DNA of 22,235 bases from a virus, in IMG/VR virus record IMGVR_UViG_3300017969_002940, positions 1-22,235 of that record, one strand, 5' to 3'. Shown in pieces: positions 14,111-20,532 of this stretch (its first letter is position 1; each line of letters begins with the position of its first letter). The notes beneath the pieces are model-generated. The model made no database searches. It was not told the origin of the DNA and saw nothing but the letters and a program-made list of their open reading frames with translations. Both the position numbers and the translations under genes were made by a program.

Positions 14111-14118
14111 GATAAATA
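14111..14118 (+). promoter_or_regulatory. T4-type late promoter of gp4-gp16
   Basis: GATAAATA lies 8 bases before the gp4 ATG. The predicted transcript start is within a few bases of that ATG, and no Shine-Dalgarno is visible. Confidence 0.6.
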
Positions 14119-14126
14119 CTGTTAGA

Positions 14127-14564
14127 ATGGCACATAAATTTCAACAAGGTATATATGAAGTAAAAAACCCACAAAAATATGTGGGTAAACACCGTCCACG
14201 TTATCGTAGTGGATGGGAATTAAAATTTATGCGTATGTTAGATACACATCCTAATATACTTGCATGGGCAAGCGAAGCACATAGAATACCTTACAGAAAC
14301 CCAGCAACAGGAAAAAACACACATTATGTTCCAGACTTTTTTATAGTATATGAAGATAAGTTTAAGAACAGAAAAGCAGAAATGATTGAGATTAAACCTG
14401 CTGGACAAACATTGTCGCATGCAAAAAGTACTGCACAAAAAGCCGCAGCTATTGTAAACGAAGCTAAATGGCAAGCCGCTAAAGTATTTTGCGATAGACA
14501 AGGAGTTGGATTTAGGGTGCTAACAGAAAACGAATTGTTCAACCAACCCAGAAAGAGGAAATAA
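14127..14564 (+). CDS. 4: Head completion protein gp4 (TnsA-N-like nuclease fold)
   Basis: This 145-aa protein resembles T4 gp4 (also called gp50/65 head completion), needed to finish DNA-filled heads before tail joining. The N-terminus MAHKFQQGIYEVKNPQKYVG is characteristic. A PD-(D/E)xK nuclease pattern is visible: Glu31 in SGWELKF, Asp70 in HYVPDFF, and Glu88/Lys90 in MIEIKP. The C-terminal EAKWQAAKVFCDRQGVGFRV matches the helix and strand that end the TnsA-N-like fold. All catalytic positions look present, so nuclease activity is plausible, perhaps trimming DNA at the portal. The ATG lacks a Shine-Dalgarno. The gp16 gene begins 2 bases after the stop. Confidence 0.85.
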   Translation: MAHKFQQGIYEVKNPQKYVGKHRPRYRSGWELKFMRMLDTHPNILAWASEAHRIPYRNPATGKNTHYVPDFFIVYEDKFKNRKAEMIEIKPAGQTLSHAKSTAQKAAAIVNEAKWQAAKVFCDRQGVGFRVLTENELFNQPRKRK

Positions 14565-14566
14565 AC

Positions 14567-15064
14567 ATGAACAAAAAAATCGAAGATGTATTTGATTTAC
14601 CTCCAATGGAAAAAGAATACAACGATGAACCTATACAGCAAGAAGAAACAGGGTTAGATCTAGCACAGTTACAACAACAGTTGGAGGTAGCAGATAAAAT
14701 TGATGCTGCTCTGCCAATGGTTAAAGACTTAGATGCACTTGACAAAGATATGGATGATTATGCACAAAAAGCAATGCATGCATTTCAGGACTTAATGGAT
14801 TTAGGGCAAAACGTAGAAGACCGTCATGCCGCAGCTATATTTGATACAGCAAGCAAAATGATGACTAATGCTATTACTGCTAAAACTGCTAAGATGGATA
14901 AAAAGCTCAAAATGGTACAACTACAACTACAAAAAGCCAAATTTGATGCACAAGAATCTAAATCTCGTGGAGATGTTGGTATACAAGGCGAAGCAGAAGA
15001 GTTCGAAGATCGCAATGCATTAATAAATGCAGTGATTGCTAAAATGGGCCAAACGGATAAATAA
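14567..15064 (+). CDS. 16: Small terminase subunit gp16
   Basis: This 165-aa, strongly helical, charged protein matches T4 gp16 in length (164 aa) and plan. It has an acidic N-terminal segment, then a long central coiled-coil region of about residues 60-125. There MHAFQDLMDLGQNVEDRHAA and SKMMTNAITAKTAKMDKKLK correspond to the T4 helices that oligomerise into a ring. A short C-terminal tail with EDRNALINAVIAKM ends the protein. The small subunit regulates the ATPase and nuclease of gp17 and recognises DNA for packaging. AGAGGA precedes the ATG. Its last two codons and stop contain a late promoter motif. In T4, gene 17 follows directly; here three other genes and a terminator intervene. Confidence 0.83.
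   Translation: MNKKIEDVFDLPPMEKEYNDEPIQQEETGLDLAQLQQQLEVADKIDAALPMVKDLDALDKDMDDYAQKAMHAFQDLMDLGQNVEDRHAAAIFDTASKMMTNAITAKTAKMDKKLKMVQLQLQKAKFDAQESKSRGDVGIQGEAEEFEDRNALINAVIAKMGQTDK
15056..15063 (+). promoter_or_regulatory. T4-type late promoter embedded in the gp16 stop region
   Basis: GATAAATA spans the final Asp-Lys codons and stop of gp16. It drives the three-gene cassette from 15085, which has AAGGA at 15073-15077. Confidence 0.6.
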
Positions 15065-15084
15065 CTACAGTTAAGGAAATCGCG

Positions 15085-15585
15085 ATGAAAAGTTTGAAAC
15101 AATATCTAGCTGAATCTGAAAAAACATATGCGTTCAGACTTCGCAGTCTGAATGAGATTTCAGATGAACATATGGATCGTATCGAGACACATATGAAAAA
15201 ATATGCCATGGAAAGCATGGGTGCTCCTAAGAAAACAGTTATGCACAAACCACGTGGTTTTGCAGATGTAGGTGCACAAGAAGTTTACATTTATGATTTT
15301 ACAACTAAATTACCAGCAACCCCTAACAGTCTGCACGAAGAAATTGCAAGCATCTGTGGTTGCAACTTAGGTTCAATGATTGTAAACAACATGAATGAAG
15401 CAAAAGAATTATGGGACATTGAAGAATCAGAGGATGATGACAGTGAGCCAACTAGCGTACTAGCAGACGCAGATTATAGTGAAGCTGAAAAAATCAAAGT
15501 AGAAGATCATTTTGGTGATGCATATAATGAAAAGATGCTAAAAAATGCTCCAAAGAGCGAATTACAAAAAGAATACAAGGTGTAA
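15085..15585 (+). CDS. Putative prohead-internal protein with capsid-targeting-like N-terminus
   Basis: The 166-aa protein opens MKSLKQYLAES. T4 internal proteins that enter the prohead (IPI-IPIII, Alt) begin with a similar basic, amphipathic capsid-targeting sequence, cleaved by the gp21 protease after an L/I-x-E. Here LAE ending at Glu9 fits. The following KTYAFRLRSLNEISDEHMDR is a conserved-looking alpha/beta domain known to me from unassigned phage virion proteins: it resembles small domains with a KTYEFRIK opening and a C-terminal GDAY/GDSY motif (here HFGDAYNEKML). Residues 110-135 are very acidic. Function is unknown; packaging into or assembly of the head is inferred from the N-terminus and from its position in a late operon between the terminase subunits. 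Confidence 0.65.
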   Translation: MKSLKQYLAESEKTYAFRLRSLNEISDEHMDRIETHMKKYAMESMGAPKKTVMHKPRGFADVGAQEVYIYDFTTKLPATPNSLHEEIASICGCNLGSMIVNNMNEAKELWDIEESEDDDSEPTSVLADADYSEAEKIKVEDHFGDAYNEKMLKNAPKSELQKEYKV

Positions 15586-15590
15586 AGATT

Positions 15591-16868
15591 ATGGATCTAA
15601 ATGACTTAATTAAACTGGCAGGAGTTGCAAAGTCAGACACACCGGTGCAAGAACAGCCAAATGACGGCATGAGAACACTAATTGCATTGGTTACTCCTGA
15701 GCAGCTAAATCAATTGCAAGGCAGTGTTGAAGAACAAGAAGTTGATGAATGGGCAAATACTCCAGATGGATATCAAGGAGAGCCCCAAGATTACAAAGGC
15801 ACACTAGGTAGTCCTGCTGACCTAAGTTTACGCCGTTACTTAAAATCAAGAGGTGATCACGTTACTGTAGATGAAAGTGAAAATCTTTACCCAGACCATA
15901 CAGTAGAAGACATCACTGAGGCATATGCAGCATTTAAAAAATCAGCTGTTGAAGAATCAATGGTTCCCAGTGACGAAGAATGGTCAAAGTTACTTAAAAT
16001 TCCTAATAGAAAAAGTTGGGAAAAACTGATTAGAAACGAAGATGCACCAGATTACAATCCAGCAAAAGCAAGTGCCGGCGGACCAGGTTATGCTAGTATG
16101 CCACAGCAAATTAAACTTGCAGGCGACAGTATTTGGGACAAAGAAGGCACTAATCCAGAAACAGTTACAGTCACTGACTATGAAGTAGTTGAAGATGGCG
16201 ACGGCATGATCAGCGTCACTGTAGAGCACGATGGTCCTTGGACAATCTACACAGACAGTGGTTTTGAAAAAGAAATCAGTGAAATGATTGGCACGGAAGT
16301 TGAGTTTAGTGAACAGGGCATGCAAGAAGATGGCAGAGCACACCTAGAAGGCGAAGTAGAAACTTCAGAATCAGTGGAAGTGGATGAGCCAGCAGTTGAT
16401 GAAAATGCATTCAACCAAGCAGCCGCAGCCGCAGCTCGTGCTGGTAAAGATGAATTTGAATTTGATGGTAAAACATACAAAACCAAAATGGACAAAGACA
16501 CTGCACACAAACTAGACGACGATGTTAATATGCTACGTAAACTAGCAGGTCTTGAAGAAATGGGCAGAATTGATCCAGCTGACAGATCAGAACGTCCTAG
16601 AACTCCTAGTGTGCTTGATATTAAAAACGCTGATGGTGTACCAAAATATCTACCGTACAGTGGTGATGATTGGGGCGGCGGCTTTTTCCCAAACCCGGAC
16701 TACACTTTAAATCCAGGCGAAGAATTTGATATAAAAGGCGATCAAGACAGATTGAGGTTTAATTACAAAAATCCAGGCCCAAGCATTCCAATGCCAATTC
16801 CTAGTCGACCATCAAATCCTTTTAAAGGAAATCCGAGACCGCGCATAGATACAAGGACACTACGCTAA
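15591..16868 (+). CDS. Acidic, modular protein of unknown function (putative head-internal/assembly protein)
   Basis: I do not recognise a characterised family. The 425 residues are acidic and modular. The N-terminus has LIKLAGV (6-12), echoed by QIKLAGDS (173-180) and LRKLAGLEEM (315-324). A beta-rich domain at about 190-260 contains TVTVTDYEVVEDGDGMISV and GPWTIYTDSGFEKEIS. Residues 273-310 have an Ala-rich helix followed by DEFEFDGKTYKTKMDKDTA, a short motif also seen in other marine phage proteins. The last 60 residues are rich in Pro, Gly and Asn with a basic end. LEE at 321-323 fits the gp21 L-x-E cleavage pattern, so proteolytic maturation is possible. It is co-transcribed with the preceding gene, with AAGG just before the start. 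Confidence 0.7.
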   Translation: MDLNDLIKLAGVAKSDTPVQEQPNDGMRTLIALVTPEQLNQLQGSVEEQEVDEWANTPDGYQGEPQDYKGTLGSPADLSLRRYLKSRGDHVTVDESENLYPDHTVEDITEAYAAFKKSAVEESMVPSDEEWSKLLKIPNRKSWEKLIRNEDAPDYNPAKASAGGPGYASMPQQIKLAGDSIWDKEGTNPETVTVTDYEVVEDGDGMISVTVEHDGPWTIYTDSGFEKEISEMIGTEVEFSEQGMQEDGRAHLEGEVETSESVEVDEPAVDENAFNQAAAAAARAGKDEFEFDGKTYKTKMDKDTAHKLDDDVNMLRKLAGLEEMGRIDPADRSERPRTPSVLDIKNADGVPKYLPYSGDDWGGGFFPNPDYTLNPGEEFDIKGDQDRLRFNYKNPGPSIPMPIPSRPSNPFKGNPRPRIDTRTLR

Positions 16869-17444
16869 ATGCCTACAAGCCAAGAGATGAAAGTTAAAAA
16901 TACATTTGAAAATGTATCAGCTGAATTAGATCGTTACATTCAAGTTTTTCGTAGCGGTGGTCTAATGTGGAAAGCAGTAGACGAAATGGGTGGTGATACT
17001 GCTTGGCTAGTAGACGTAGTTGATGCACTAGGTAAAGCAGCAAATGCAGTTGATGAAGCAAATATGAGTACATTCAGCAACACTGAAGAAAGTGTTAAAG
17101 AAGGATGTGGTTGCGGCTGCGGTAGCAAAACATGTGACTGTAAAGAAGAAAATCCAGTGCTAGTGAGAATTAAATCATTAGCAGGCATTAGTGAAGCAAG
17201 TGTAGATCAACAATATGCTGATGTATTAGCTACTAATAATCAAATTAAAATTAATGCATTTTTACAAGGATTAGATGCAAACACAGCATCAAGACTAACA
17301 GGCGGTGTAGCACAAACTAGTAAAATTAGTTCAGATGGGCAGTCATTTGAACCAAGTGGAGAACCATATGTTCATGGTCAGCCAGCTCTATCTCCACAAA
17401 CAATAAGAATGACAAAACCTGTCAGTAACAGATACAAGAATTAA
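16869..17444 (+). CDS. Unknown protein with a CxCxC cysteine cluster and LAG motif
   Basis: This 191-aa protein has no family that I recognise. It begins one base after the upstream stop (TAAATG), so expression is coupled. Residues 10-65 are predicted helical (FENVSAELDRYIQVFRSGG and LVDVVDALGKAANAVDEA). A cysteine cluster follows: Cys80, 82, 84, 89 and 91 in CGCGCGSKTCDC, a metallothionein-like or metal-binding pattern that is unusual in a phage late protein. Directly after comes VRIKSLAGISEA (99-110), sharing the LAG motif with the upstream gene; ISE fits a gp21 cleavage site. The C-terminal part is polar and low-complexity. After the stop another reading frame encodes RIKKLAGI, suggesting repeat decay, a frameshift, or an alternative C-terminus. 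Confidence 0.68.
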   Translation: MPTSQEMKVKNTFENVSAELDRYIQVFRSGGLMWKAVDEMGGDTAWLVDVVDALGKAANAVDEANMSTFSNTEESVKEGCGCGCGSKTCDCKEENPVLVRIKSLAGISEASVDQQYADVLATNNQIKINAFLQGLDANTASRLTGGVAQTSKISSDGQSFEPSGEPYVHGQPALSPQTIRMTKPVSNRYKN

Positions 17445-17470
17445 AAAATTAGCAGGCATTTAACTACAAA

Positions 17471-17498
17471 GGGGCAGTGAAATACACTGTCTCTTTTT
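17471..17498 (+). terminator. Rho-independent terminator between the cassette and gp17
   Basis: GGGGCAGTG (17471-17479) pairs with CACTGTCTC (17485-17493), including two G-U pairs, around a 5-base loop. TTTTT follows at 17494-17498. It insulates large terminase expression from the upstream late operon. Confidence 0.85.
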
Positions 17499-17500
17499 CT

Positions 17501-17508
17501 GATAAGTA
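17501..17508 (+). promoter_or_regulatory. Variant late promoter of gp17
   Basis: GATAAGTA differs from the GATAAATA form by one base. It ends 5 bases before the gp17 ATG, directly after the terminator, so gp17 mRNA would start near its ATG. There is no Shine-Dalgarno. Confidence 0.4.
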
Positions 17509-17513
17509 TTAAT

Positions 17514-19064
17514 ATGGCAGTTGATACAAATTTAATTAAATCTCCTTACAAGAAAGAAAAGTTCAATCAACAACAGATTGAAGAAATTGTAAAGTGTACA
17601 CAAGACCCTATTTATTTTATTGAAAACTTTGTTTGGATTCAACACCCAGTCAAAGGCAGAATGAAGTTTGATTTGTTCGACTTTCAACGGGGATTGTTAG
17701 ACGCTTATCATAATCATCGTTATAGTATTGCACTTATTAGTAGGCAAATGGGCAAGTCAACCGCCGCTGCCGCATATTTGTTATGGTATGCTATGTATGT
17801 ACCTGACCAAACTATTCTTATTGCGGCACACAAATACAGTGGTGCTCAAGAGATTATGCAACGTATACGTTTTGCATATGAACTGTTACCTGATCATGTA
17901 CGTGCAGGTGTAACAGCATATAACAAAGGATCACTAGAATTTGATAACGGTAGTCGTATTATTGCACAAGCAACTACAGAAAACACAGGACGTGGTTTAT
18001 CTATATCTCTAGCATACTTGGACGAATTTGCATTTGTTAGACCTACAATTGCACGTGAGTTTTGGACATCATTATCTCCAACACTGTCAACTGGTGGTAA
18101 ATGTATTATTACAAGTACACCAAACCAAGACGATGATCAGTTTGCACAAATATGGCGTGGTGCTTGTAACACATTAGACGAATTTGGAAATGAAAAAGAA
18201 ACAGGAAAAAACGGTTTCAAAGCATACAGTGCAGATTGGAAAGCACACCCAGACAGAGATCAACACTGGGCAGACGAAGAACAAGGTAAAATTGGCGAAG
18301 AACGTTTTAGACGTGAACATTTGAATGAATTTATTGCTTATGACGAAACATTGATTAGTAGTCTTAAACTTGCCATTATGGAACACAAAGAAGTGTATCG
18401 TAAAACTGGACAAGTACGATGGTATAAAAACATACAAAAAGGCAAAACATATATTGCAGGGCTTGATCCAAGTTTAGGTACAGGCGGAGACAATGCTGCA
18501 ATACAAATATATGAACTTCCTGGCATGAGACAAGTGGCAGAGTGGATGCATAATAAAACACCTATTACAGATCAAATTAGAATACTAAGAGGGATGCTTC
18601 TAGAAATTCAAGAAGAAGCCCCTGATTCAGAAATATACTGGAGTGTAGAAAATAATACGCTAGGAGAAGCAGCTCTTGTAGTAATAGCAGAAGTAGGCGA
18701 AGATAACATTCCTGGTACACTAGTAAGTCAACCTCGAAGTGCTAATAGAGGCTTTAGAAAAGGATTTACTACTACGAACAAAAGCAAACTGGCAGCATGT
18801 AGCAAACTCAAAACATGGGTTGAAACAGACAGAATGGAAATTGCTAGTAGTGCATTACTCAGAGAGATTAAAACGTTTATTGCTAGAGGTCAAAGTTTTG
18901 CTGCCAAAGACGGTGAAACAGACGATTTAGTAATGGCAGCAATTCTTGTAGTTAGAATTACACAACAAGTAGCACAATATGATGAAGGTGCATATGACGA
19001 GCTTAAAGATAGTTTTGGCGACGAAGACTTAATAGAGCCTATGCCTTTTGTGTTTCTAACATAA
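17514..19064 (+). CDS. 17: Large terminase subunit gp17 (packaging ATPase/nuclease)
   Basis: This is the motor that pumps DNA into the prohead and cuts the concatemer. The N-terminal ATPase has the adenine-side DFQRG (56-60), Walker A SRQMGKST (76-83), Walker B LAYLDEFA with Asp170 and Glu171, and the coupling motif TSTPN (200-204). The C-terminal RNase H-like nuclease has acidic residues at Asp318 (IAGLDPSLGTGGDN), Glu379 (SVENN) and Asp470/471 (ETDDLVMAA). All are intact. At 516 aa it is shorter than T4 gp17 (610 aa), as is common in marine T4-like phages. The ATG lacks a Shine-Dalgarno; the promoter motif just upstream suggests a leaderless transcript. It is separated from gp16 by about 2.4 kb. 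Confidence 0.97.
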   Translation: MAVDTNLIKSPYKKEKFNQQQIEEIVKCTQDPIYFIENFVWIQHPVKGRMKFDLFDFQRGLLDAYHNHRYSIALISRQMGKSTAAAAYLLWYAMYVPDQTILIAAHKYSGAQEIMQRIRFAYELLPDHVRAGVTAYNKGSLEFDNGSRIIAQATTENTGRGLSISLAYLDEFAFVRPTIAREFWTSLSPTLSTGGKCIITSTPNQDDDQFAQIWRGACNTLDEFGNEKETGKNGFKAYSADWKAHPDRDQHWADEEQGKIGEERFRREHLNEFIAYDETLISSLKLAIMEHKEVYRKTGQVRWYKNIQKGKTYIAGLDPSLGTGGDNAAIQIYELPGMRQVAEWMHNKTPITDQIRILRGMLLEIQEEAPDSEIYWSVENNTLGEAALVVIAEVGEDNIPGTLVSQPRSANRGFRKGFTTTNKSKLAACSKLKTWVETDRMEIASSALLREIKTFIARGQSFAAKDGETDDLVMAAILVVRITQQVAQYDEGAYDELKDSFGDEDLIEPMPFVFLT

Positions 19065-19067
19065 ATA
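19060..19067 (+). promoter_or_regulatory. T4-type late promoter overlapping the gp17 stop
   Basis: CATAAATA covers the gp17 stop codon. AAAGGA at 19073-19078 and the ATG at 19085 follow, so the next gene can be expressed independently. Confidence 0.6.
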
Positions 19068-19084
19068 CATTAAAGGAATACATT

Positions 19085-20440
19085 ATGATCGACAGTAATA
19101 CAGTTGCAAATAATATTTTTAAAATTCTCAAAGGTAGCGGTGCTATCGTTGAGTTATATACTGACGAAGGTGAAAACACTGTTGATCCAGAGCAGGCTAG
19201 AAGATTTTACTTACCTAAAGTAGGTAGTATGGTTAACTTAGACGAAACAGATAACAAACGTGAAATTCGTGTAAGTATCAATCAAAATGCTGATTTAAAC
19301 GAATTTAAAGATACTTTATTTCAGCTTAAAAATTTAGCCAATCGTAGTATCATTGAATATACACTTAAAAGTTTTACAAAAGAAATAAAACCAAAAGATC
19401 AAGATTACCAAGCGCAAAAGGTGAGAGACATGAATGTAACAGAAGGTATTAGTCCAGCATACGGTACTAGCAAGAGCAGCTATCAAAAACTAGAAAGTGC
19501 TAGATTAATTATTAAACACACAAAAGCAGTGAACGAAGAATCACGTGGAAGCCGTAGCAGAAATATTAGTGCTATCTACATTGAAAATGAAGATGGTGAA
19601 CGCTACAAGATGCCAACTAATAATTTAGCAGGAGGTCGTGCAATGCTACGCCATGTTAAAGAAGGCGGATCACCACATGATGATTTTGGACTATACATTC
19701 AAGAACAAACTGTAGAACTAAAAAAGCTCAAAGAGTTTGCAAACTACAGTAAGCGCAATGGTTTAGTAAATGAAGATACAGCAGAAATCGTAGAAGCAGT
19801 CTCTCAACGTATTGTTAGTATCAGAGAAACAATCAACAAATTAAAAGGTTGCAAGTGCTACAACGAAACCAAAGAAAAGTTTGAAGCACGTGAAGTAAAG
19901 ATCAATGAAACAGATCGTACAAAACTTCGCAATCAGTTTACAGTGCGTACATTTGACGAAAGTTTAAATGATGCATTACCATATGTTAACGCAATAGTAA
20001 AGGAAATGAAAGCTCTTAAAGAAGCTGACGACTTTGCTAAAGAAACACTTGACAGTCTTGTTAGTGCTATTGAATCAATGGACACTGTTAGACTACGTAA
20101 AGGCGTTGACATTAAAAATGATCCTGAAAACCCACTTGTAAGTAAAAGACTTACAGGTGCTCCTATGCAAGCACAAATCGGTGCTGTAATGGAGTATCTT
20201 AGCGGCGCAATCGACGGCGGCAAAGATCAGGATCAACTATCAGTTTTACTTGCTAGATTCAATGATGTGGTTGACAATGTTAAAGATGGTGCTATGCTTA
20301 AACAAGCAGTGAATGCTATCAAAACATTAATGCCTAAACTATCAGCAAAAGCAAGTGAAAGCGTGAAGTCTAGTGTGGACTACGAAGCAACATTCGAAAA
20401 CAAATTTAACAAATACGAATTTGATGAACTTTTTAGTTGA
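19085..20440 (+). CDS. Conserved-looking helical protein of unknown function, probably virion-associated
   Basis: The 451-aa protein is not a family with a role I can name, although I recall related unassigned proteins near the terminase in marine T4-like phages. The N-terminus (VANNIFKILKGSGAIVELYTDEGENTVDPEQARRFYLP) appears to be a small alpha/beta domain. It is followed by SARLIIKHTKAVNEESRGSR and a region on residues about 150-200 with IYIENEDGERYKMP and GGRAMLRHVKEGG, read as a second domain. Residues 200-350 are helical and charged, with a KGCKCYNE motif. The remainder is helical with MDTVRLRKGVDIK and a Lys-rich coil ending FDELFS. It has its own late motif. The stop codon overlaps the -35 box of the gp32 promoter. 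A structural or head-packaged role is inferred from the late promoter. Confidence 0.72.
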   Translation: MIDSNTVANNIFKILKGSGAIVELYTDEGENTVDPEQARRFYLPKVGSMVNLDETDNKREIRVSINQNADLNEFKDTLFQLKNLANRSIIEYTLKSFTKEIKPKDQDYQAQKVRDMNVTEGISPAYGTSKSSYQKLESARLIIKHTKAVNEESRGSRSRNISAIYIENEDGERYKMPTNNLAGGRAMLRHVKEGGSPHDDFGLYIQEQTVELKKLKEFANYSKRNGLVNEDTAEIVEAVSQRIVSIRETINKLKGCKCYNETKEKFEAREVKINETDRTKLRNQFTVRTFDESLNDALPYVNAIVKEMKALKEADDFAKETLDSLVSAIESMDTVRLRKGVDIKNDPENPLVSKRLTGAPMQAQIGAVMEYLSGAIDGGKDQDQLSVLLARFNDVVDNVKDGAMLKQAVNAIKTLMPKLSAKASESVKSSVDYEATFENKFNKYEFDELFS

Positions 20441-20465
20441 CACGCTAAATAACACGTTATATACT
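20437..20465 (+). promoter_or_regulatory. Sigma70-type promoter of gp32
   Basis: TTGACA (20437-20442) and TATACT (20460-20465) are exactly 17 bases apart, with a single mismatch in the -10 box. The -35 box includes the stop codon of the upstream gene. The predicted start, near 20472, lies inside an inverted repeat. Confidence 0.82.
20444..20451 (+). promoter_or_regulatory. Late promoter-like motif nested in the gp32 promoter spacer
   Basis: GCTAAATA sits within the 17-base spacer of the sigma70-type promoter. It suggests both early and late initiation for gp32, as T4 uses several promoters for this gene. The short core makes a chance match possible. Confidence 0.4.
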
Positions 20466-20485
20466 GTGACAATATAAGTTGTCAC
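20466..20485 (+). promoter_or_regulatory. Perfect inverted repeat at the gp32 transcription start (candidate operator)
   Basis: GTGACAA, six bases, then TTGTCAC form a perfect 7-bp dyad. It starts immediately after the -10 box and straddles the predicted start site, the classic place for a repressor operator. If transcribed from a late start it would instead be an RNA hairpin in the gp32 leader, recalling the structured translational operator of T4 gene 32. Confidence 0.65.
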
Positions 20486-20488
20486 AAA

Positions 20489-20530
20489 GGCAAACTTAGG
20501 CAAAAACATAGGCAAAATATAGGAGAATAA
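20489..20530 (+). repeat. GGCAAA direct repeats in the gp32 leader
   Basis: GGCAAA occurs at 20489-20494, 20499-20504 and 20511-20516, each after A/T-rich bases, and is followed by the ribosome site AGGAGA (20521-20526). The leader is unstructured and A-rich. T4 gp32 represses its own translation by cooperative binding to an unstructured leader beside a folded element, so a similar role is likely. Confidence 0.55.
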
Positions 20531-20532
20531 CT

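Noticed and set aside
20489-20516. CRISPR-like or origin iterons for the GGCAAA repeats
   Set aside because: Units are only six bases with uneven 10- and 12-base spacing in a leader right before gp32; translational control is the better fit.
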